In this document: positions 6,688 to 10,971 of the stretch, in pieces | How the letters are laid out: the number at the start of each line of letters is the position of its first letter | Position numbering within the stretch: the stretch's first letter is position 1 | From: Endomicrobiia bacterium | GTDB lineage: Bacteria > Elusimicrobiota > Endomicrobiia > Endomicrobiales > Endomicrobiaceae | DNA length: 10,971 bases | NCBI GenBank assembly: GCA_009782015.1 | Contig: WQUP01000159.1 | Coordinates: 1 to 10,971, forward strand | Direction: 5' to 3' | The notes under the pieces: generated by a model | The model's database searches: none | What the model was told of the DNA's origin: nothing | What the model saw: only the letters and a program-made list of their open reading frames with translations | Made by a program: the position numbers and the translations under genes

Positions 6688-7623
6688 TTAAAAATTAATT
6701 CTTTCCTTTTCGATTACCAAAGGCCTTTTCATTACCTGGGTGAGAATCATTCCGACATATTCGCCTATTACCCCTAAAAAGAACAGTTGCAGCGAACCTA
6801 AAAAGAAAACGCCTATTAAAACCGGCGCTGCGCCGGCGGGGAATCTGTACCACCATATAAGCTTGATAACGAGATAGACAAATCCTAGAAAGAAACTTAT
6901 ACCCGAAAGAATAAATCCAAGAAACGTCGCAAGCCTTAAAGGGACTTTTGAGTGGTTGGTAAAACCTATCATGGCGTTGTCATATAGAGTATAAAAATTG
7001 TTTTTTGTGAGTCCTCGCTTTCTTAAAGGCTGCTGAAACTCAACTGTTGTTTTTTTATAGCCAAGCTCGGCTATAAGCCCGCGCAGATAGGGGTACGGAT
7101 CGTCAATCTCTCTTAATTTATCGACTACTTCCTTATCGTATAATCCGAAGCCAGTGCAGTTTTGAAGGAGTTCTGCGCCGGAGTCATTCATTGCGTTTAA
7201 AAGTCTGTAGTAAAGCTTTCTCAGCGCGAAAAATAACGCCGACTCTTTGCTTTGGGTTTTCTGTCCTAAAACTATTTTGTTGCCTTCTTCCCATTTTTTT
7301 ATAAATTCGGGTATAAGTTCCGGCGGGTCCTGCAAATCAGACGCCATATATATCACGGCGTCGCCGCGGCACTGCAAAATGCCGTAGTAGGGGGAACGTA
7401 TATGTCCAAAATTTCTGGCGTTTGCGATAACTTTGAAGTTTTTGTCTTTCGCGGCTATTTCTTTTAGCTTTTGAAGTGTATTATCTTTAGAAGCATTATC
7501 AAGCACTATCTGTTCGTACTCATATTTGCCGCCGAGCTTTTCAAACTGCTCCTTAACTCTTTTGTACAGCTCTTCGACGTTATCCTGTTCGTTATAAGCG
7601 CTGCTGACTACCGATATCTTCAT
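6688..7623 (-). CDS. GtrB/DPM1-like polyprenyl-phosphate glycosyltransferase
   Basis: This 311-residue GT2 enzyme likely transfers a sugar from a nucleotide donor to a polyprenyl phosphate at the cytoplasmic face of the inner membrane. The N-terminal GT-A domain shows ISVVSSAYNEQDNVEELY, VLDNASKDNT (40-49), ARNFGHIRSPYYG and the catalytic/metal motif ASDLQDPPELI (94-104). Two membrane helices (about 231-255 and 264-290) and the closing GEYVGMILTQVMKRPLVI are typical of the GtrB/ArnC/DPM1 group. I chose the ATG at 7623 because GAGG stands 5 bases upstream; a TTG at 7638 would add five residues with no better site. The gene overlaps the end of the GtrA-like gene by 32 bp, as expected for a gtrA-gtrB pair. 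The sugar is unknown. Confidence 0.88.
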   Translation of the reverse strand: MKISVVSSAYNEQDNVEELYKRVKEQFEKLGGKYEYEQIVLDNASKDNTLQKLKEIAAKDKNFKVIANARNFGHIRSPYYGILQCRGDAVIYMASDLQDPPELIPEFIKKWEEGNKIVLGQKTQSKESALFFALRKLYYRLLNAMNDSGAELLQNCTGFGLYDKEVVDKLREIDDPYPYLRGLIAELGYKKTTVEFQQPLRKRGLTKNNFYTLYDNAMIGFTNHSKVPLRLATFLGFILSGISFFLGFVYLVIKLIWWYRFPAGAAPVLIGVFFLGSLQLFFLGVIGEYVGMILTQVMKRPLVIEKERINF

Positions 7624-8005
7624 TTGTTCCTCTTTCAAAAACGAATTTCTTATTCAGAAAAAAAGACAGTAAAGCCAGCGGCAAAACCAGGATAAGACCG
7701 TTTATATACATATTTTGCGAGCCCGCTGACTTAAGCAACGCCAATCCAGCGACATTCAAGACGTATATTATTGCATAAACGGCAAAAAATCTCAAAATAA
7801 GGCGGTTGTCTCCGTTTTTGAAGACAAGTACGCCTATGGTTTTGAAGTTGAATAAAACGCCGAGGATTGTTGAAAAAAGGACTGCGACAGGGTATTTTAA
7901 CCCGAGGAAAATGAACAGCGCGTACATAGAGTAGCCGAAAACGGTGTTTAAGGCGCCGACAAATAAAAAACTTATAAATTGTTTGTTATTTTTTATCTGT
8001 TTCAT
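7592..8005 (-). CDS. GtrA-like flippase family membrane protein
   Basis: This is a 137-residue hydrophobic protein with four predicted membrane helices (about 11-33, 39-60, 71-92, 100-117). It has GtrA-family marks: FLFVGALNTVFGYSMYALF near the start, FNFKTIGVLVF in the middle, and FFLNKKFVF at the end of helix 4. GtrA proteins are believed to move polyprenyl-linked sugars from the inner to the outer face of the cytoplasmic membrane. The ATG at 8005 lies inside the end of the preceding GT-C-like gene (20-bp overlap) without a clear ribosome-binding site, so translation is probably coupled. A short hydrophilic tail (about 124-137) beyond the usual family end overlaps the next gene. Confidence 0.88.
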   Translation of the reverse strand: MKQIKNNKQFISFLFVGALNTVFGYSMYALFIFLGLKYPVAVLFSTILGVLFNFKTIGVLVFKNGDNRLILRFFAVYAIIYVLNVAGLALLKSAGSQNMYINGLILVLPLALLSFFLNKKFVFERGTNEDIGSQQRL

Positions 8006-10097
8006 CGTTTATGTTTTTATAAATATCGCTTCTTATTAAAAGCTTGAGTTCATAATCCGTGCCTATAAAACTGTTTTTGACATAACGCGCTTTCTTCATT
8101 TCTTTTTTCAGTTTGCTTATTTCTTTGCTCAATGAGATGAGTTTGTCGTCTATAGGATCTATGTCTTTGACTATAGTATTTTTGAAGGCCTCTTTGAGTT
8201 CCTCGAATTCCTTCCGCGACGCAACATATTTCTCGTAATCCGGATACATTTTCTCAGGAAATTTGTTCTTGTCTATCATTTCTTCGGATTTGTAATCCGC
8301 TGCGGCAACATATTCGCCGTCCTCCTCGAGCCTGCTCAAATATTTTCCTAGCGCTCTCTGCCCGGACTTGTCGCCGCTTCTGAATATCTCTTCATGGAAT
8401 TTCTCCGAAGCTTCCGAAAACTTGAAAAAAACTACGGCTTTTGGAGGATTTGATTTCAAATTTTCTAAAATCTCCAGGGATTGGTAGTTCGGGGAAACGT
8501 CGTAGTATAAAGAAATATATTCCGTATAGGGTTTTCTTTCGAGAAGTTCGTAAAAGACTTGGTTGTTGTTAAAAACAAGGATTGTGTCTTCAGCGGTTGT
8601 GTATTTATGGACTTTTTCATAAATATCTTCGTACATATTTTTTTCTTCTACGGGCAGTTTCAATCCTTTCAACTTCGGTATAAAACTTTCCGCAAGCTCT
8701 CCCGTTACGCTGCCGCTTTTCCAACCGTGAAAAACTGCCGGAGACTGCAGTTTCATCATTAATGCGAACAGGCAGATGACCGCCAATCCCGCGTAAAGAA
8801 GAAAATTTTTGATTTTATTGAAAGCATAACCGGCATTCAGCGCATAGCCGAAAACAAACGCGCCTATATACGGATACGTATTCGGAAGCCCGTGGGATAT
8901 TGAATTGATAAAGACCGCGGATAAAAACATGAAGGATATTATAAAATATCTCGAGGACGAATAGGAGAAATCTCCGTCCATAAAAGCCTTAATAACGTAG
9001 TATAACGCGATAAAAATAAAATAGAAAAGGCCTATAGTTGAAAACTGCTGCATAAAAAGGTTGTTTTGCCCCGTAATATCATGCAGCGGGCTGATAAAAT
9101 ACTTGACCGTAATGTATGAAAAGGCAACGGATGCGAGGAAAGCCAAAAAAGCGATTGCGATAAACTTTACATCTCCATCCTGTTTCCCGCTCTCTGCTGC
9201 CGTAACCGGCTTTAATTTTTTTGCGATCATAAAATAAATGAATAAAATTACAAGGCTTACGAATACCGGCCATGAGAAAGGATATGTAAAAATAAGCGAA
9301 GTCACCTTTGCAAACATCGTTGAGAAGCCGCCCTTGGCCCCGTATGACATAAAAACATCGTTTATAAACCCGGGCAGAGCCCCTGAAAAAATAAAATACC
9401 CGAACAAAATAAATAAAGAGACCGCGGAACTTGCGAACATTATAAAAAAAGATTTTACGGCGTTTTTTATTCCCGAATGTATATATATGAAAAAGCACAA
9501 AAGCGCAACCGAGACCATTATGTTTACCGGGCCTGCCGATTGTTTATTTAAAAACGCCAGAGTATAAACTATGCCTATGACCGCGGAAAGCTTATTGTCC
9601 GGAATTCCCGCGTTTTCAAGGCGTTTTGTCTGAGCCATCATTAAAATTATCATAACGAACATCAAAATTACCCAATATTCGTTATAAGACAGAACTCCGT
9701 TATCGTATATTACGGCTATCAGCACGCTTTGCGAACAAAAAGCCGAGAGCGCGGCTATTTTATGCGAAAAGAATTTTGTGCATATATGATACAGCAGAGC
9801 GCCCATAAGCATTTTTGAAAATATGTCGGCGATATGGAAAACTATAAAGTTGTCGCCGAATATATACTGGATTAAAGTCCACACATAGAGCGGCAGAGGC
9901 GTAACGATAAGACTGAAGTCTCTGTAAGGCATCATCCCATGATCTATTATGTTTTTCGCGTAAATCGAATACCAGCCCTCCTGCAGAGCAAGCGATTTGT
10001 CGAAGAAAAGAAGCATCGCTATTGCGGTTGTCGCAACTACAAATAACAGGCCGGCAAGATATTCTTTATTTTGAGACGACGATTTGAATAAATTCAT
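7986..10097 (-). CDS. Polytopic GT-C-like membrane glycosyltransferase
   Basis: This 703-residue protein has many membrane helices across the first ~440 residues, followed by a ~250-residue hydrophilic region. The first extracytoplasmic loop has the GT-C (GT39/GT83-like) pattern: ALQEGWYSIYAKNIIDHG with Glu40, then MMPYRDF, then TPLPLYVW. Such enzymes use lipid-linked sugars and act on the periplasmic side, which suits the GtrA- and GtrB-like genes that follow; it would be the GtrC-like transferase. The soluble part contains EDTILVFNNNQVFYELLERK, seen in similar form near GT-C C-termini, then an unusually long charged tail with a likely coiled coil (about 650-672). The ATG at 10097 overlaps the upstream stop as ATGA. 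A GTG at 10109 would add four residues. Acceptor and sugar unknown; the family call is by topology and loop motif. Confidence 0.72.
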   Translation of the reverse strand: MNLFKSSSQNKEYLAGLLFVVATTAIAMLLFFDKSLALQEGWYSIYAKNIIDHGMMPYRDFSLIVTPLPLYVWTLIQYIFGDNFIVFHIADIFSKMLMGALLYHICTKFFSHKIAALSAFCSQSVLIAVIYDNGVLSYNEYWVILMFVMIILMMAQTKRLENAGIPDNKLSAVIGIVYTLAFLNKQSAGPVNIMVSVALLCFFIYIHSGIKNAVKSFFIMFASSAVSLFILFGYFIFSGALPGFINDVFMSYGAKGGFSTMFAKVTSLIFTYPFSWPVFVSLVILFIYFMIAKKLKPVTAAESGKQDGDVKFIAIAFLAFLASVAFSYITVKYFISPLHDITGQNNLFMQQFSTIGLFYFIFIALYYVIKAFMDGDFSYSSSRYFIISFMFLSAVFINSISHGLPNTYPYIGAFVFGYALNAGYAFNKIKNFLLYAGLAVICLFALMMKLQSPAVFHGWKSGSVTGELAESFIPKLKGLKLPVEEKNMYEDIYEKVHKYTTAEDTILVFNNNQVFYELLERKPYTEYISLYYDVSPNYQSLEILENLKSNPPKAVVFFKFSEASEKFHEEIFRSGDKSGQRALGKYLSRLEEDGEYVAAADYKSEEMIDKNKFPEKMYPDYEKYVASRKEFEELKEAFKNTIVKDIDPIDDKLISLSKEISKLKKEMKKARYVKNSFIGTDYELKLLIRSDIYKNINDETDKK

Positions 10098-10971
10098 TTT
10101 TTCATACACCTTTGAAGTATATTTTCTTCGTATTCCTTGCGGTCTAAAAACGGATACATGTCTTCAAGCGTTGGGGAAACCATGGTTCCGTCTTTGAGTT
10201 TTCTTGAGGAAAGTTTCGGGGTGAATATGTAATCGCGTTTGACGCGGACATCGACAACTACGGGACCTTCGGTTTTTAAAATGGCGTCTATGCGTTTTTT
10301 AAGATTTTCAGGCGTTTTGAGTGTTTCGGATTTTAATCCGAAGCTTTTTGCAGTCTTTGCAAAATCCGGCATTGTGACGCCGCTGTTTGGGCAGGCGCCG
10401 GTAAGGCAGCCGTTAAAAAAATTAGTCTGGGTCTGCCTTATAGAAACGTAACCGTCGTTGTTCAGTATGAATATCTTTATCGGAAGATCGTAGTGTTTTA
10501 TTGTCTGAAGCTCCTGAAGGTTCATCATTATGCTTCCGTCGCCGGCCAAACATATAGTATCTTTTTGGCCTGACGCTATGCAGGCGCCTATGCTTGCGGG
10601 AAGATCGTAGCCCATTGACGCGTCGCCGGAATTCCAAAATACTCTCTGGCCTTTTTTTATCTCGCCTGCCTGAAACATGCACACGCAGGCCGAGCCGTTG
10701 GCCGCGACCATAACTGAATTTTCTTTCATTGCTTCGGAGAGCTTTCTGACAAAGTAATAGGGATTGAGCGCCTTTCCTTTATGCAAATATGTTTCAGTGT
10801 TGTAAAACGAATATCTTTTCTTTAAGTTTTGGCAAAATTTGAGCCATTCGGAATGCTTGTCATACCGGTGAAAACCGGTATCCATTTTTTTAGTTAACGC
10901 GGATTCCGTGTCAAGCACGCAATGACAACAACTGCCAAACTCAGGATGACTCAATAAAGCCGGCAGAAAAT
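10094..10971 (-). CDS. Thiamine-diphosphate enzyme, acetolactate-synthase-like, C-terminal part
   Basis: The frame stays open to the right edge, so this is the C-terminal half of a longer protein (family length about 550-600 residues). The diphosphate-binding domain is intact: NPYYFVRKLSEAM, GDASMGYDLPASIGA, and the thiamine/Mg motif GDGSIMMN...NND with about 25 residues between GDG and NN. The C-terminus KLSSRKLKDGTMV then LEDMYPFLDRKEY is typical of the variants found in O-antigen and other glycan clusters rather than in valine synthesis. By analogy with YerE-type enzymes it may add a two-carbon unit to a keto-sugar. That is inference. Its stop overlaps the next start (ATGA). The codons at about 10857-10928 come from a palindromic repeat, so the linker before the domain carries foreign residues (LDTESALTKKMDTGFHRYD). 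A TTG at 10952-10954 could serve as a start but has no ribosome-binding site. Confidence 0.8.
   Translation of the reverse strand, partial: FLPALLSHPEFGSCCHCVLDTESALTKKMDTGFHRYDKHSEWLKFCQNLKKRYSFYNTETYLHKGKALNPYYFVRKLSEAMKENSVMVAANGSACVCMFQAGEIKKGQRVFWNSGDASMGYDLPASIGACIASGQKDTICLAGDGSIMMNLQELQTIKHYDLPIKIFILNNDGYVSIRQTQTNFFNGCLTGACPNSGVTMPDFAKTAKSFGLKSETLKTPENLKKRIDAILKTEGPVVVDVRVKRDYIFTPKLSSRKLKDGTMVSPTLEDMYPFLDRKEYEENILQRCMKK
10857..10928. repeat. Palindromic interspersed element inside the thiamine-enzyme frame
   Basis: The ends TTGTCAT (10857-10863) and ATGACAA (10922-10928) are perfect inverted repeats. Just inside the left end is a perfect hairpin, ATACCGGT (10862-10869) and ACCGGTAT (10874-10881) with a GAAA loop. 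Further in come TCCA (10881-10884 region) and GGATTCC (10901-10907). In another minus-strand frame it reads WIPVFTGMT, a peptide that often appears as a spurious translation of this kind of dispersed repeat. The neighbouring 10932-10966 contains GTCATCCTGAG on the minus strand and a CTGCC/GGCAG pair, another common dispersed-repeat type. Mobility is inferred from structure; other copies are not visible in this window. Confidence 0.7.

Noticed and set aside
1..10971. CRISPR array, tRNA, rRNA, integrase or transposase
   Set aside because: No regularly spaced repeats, cloverleaf, ribosomal sequence or recombinase-like protein was found on either strand.

Overview
The window looks like a chromosomal stretch from a Gram-negative (diderm) bacterium. 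The evidence is a periplasmic Cu/Zn superoxide dismutase with a signal peptide, an AsmA-type envelope protein, and an operon of lipid-linked glycan genes. GC content is moderate, ATA isoleucine codons are common, and intergenic DNA carries several kinds of small repeat. The lineage cannot be fixed from the sequence. An Elusimicrobiota-like organism is my low-confidence guess, based on overall feel only.

Layout. Bases 1-232 are non-coding, with a 24-bp inverted repeat, a short tandem octamer and a plausible sigma70-type promoter. Two plus-strand genes follow: sodC (233-757) and an AsmA-family gene (824-2986). Bases 2987-3499 hold no gene. They contain a small tandem repeat and a roughly 430-bp fold-back (MITE-like) composite of nested inverted repeats, lying between the converging plus- and minus-strand genes.

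Everything from 3500 to the right edge is on the minus strand and reads as one surface-glycan operon, transcribed right to left. In transcription order it contains a thiamine-diphosphate enzyme of the acetolactate-synthase superfamily (cut by the window edge), a large GT-C-like membrane glycosyltransferase, a GtrA-like flippase, a GtrB/DPM1-like polyprenyl-phosphate glycosyltransferase, a secreted protein with a phage-tail-collar domain, and two GT2 glycosyltransferases. The first four genes overlap one another (4, 20 and 32 bp), and the last two are separated by 1 bp, so translational coupling is likely.

How the genes may work together. The GtrB-like enzyme would load a sugar onto a polyprenyl phosphate, GtrA would flip it across the inner membrane, and the polytopic GT-C protein would transfer it to an acceptor outside. 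This is the logic of a three-component GtrABC glycan-modification system. The thiamine enzyme may make an unusual (possibly branched) sugar, and the two GT2 enzymes may build the glycan chain. The secreted collar protein is the odd member of the cluster.

Most notable points: (i) a palindromic interspersed repeat lies in frame within the thiamine-enzyme reading frame near the right edge; (ii) a signal-peptide-bearing tail-collar protein sits inside a gtr-like operon; (iii) an out-of-frame coding remnant lies just downstream of that collar gene; (iv) there is a large fold-back element in the convergent intergenic region.
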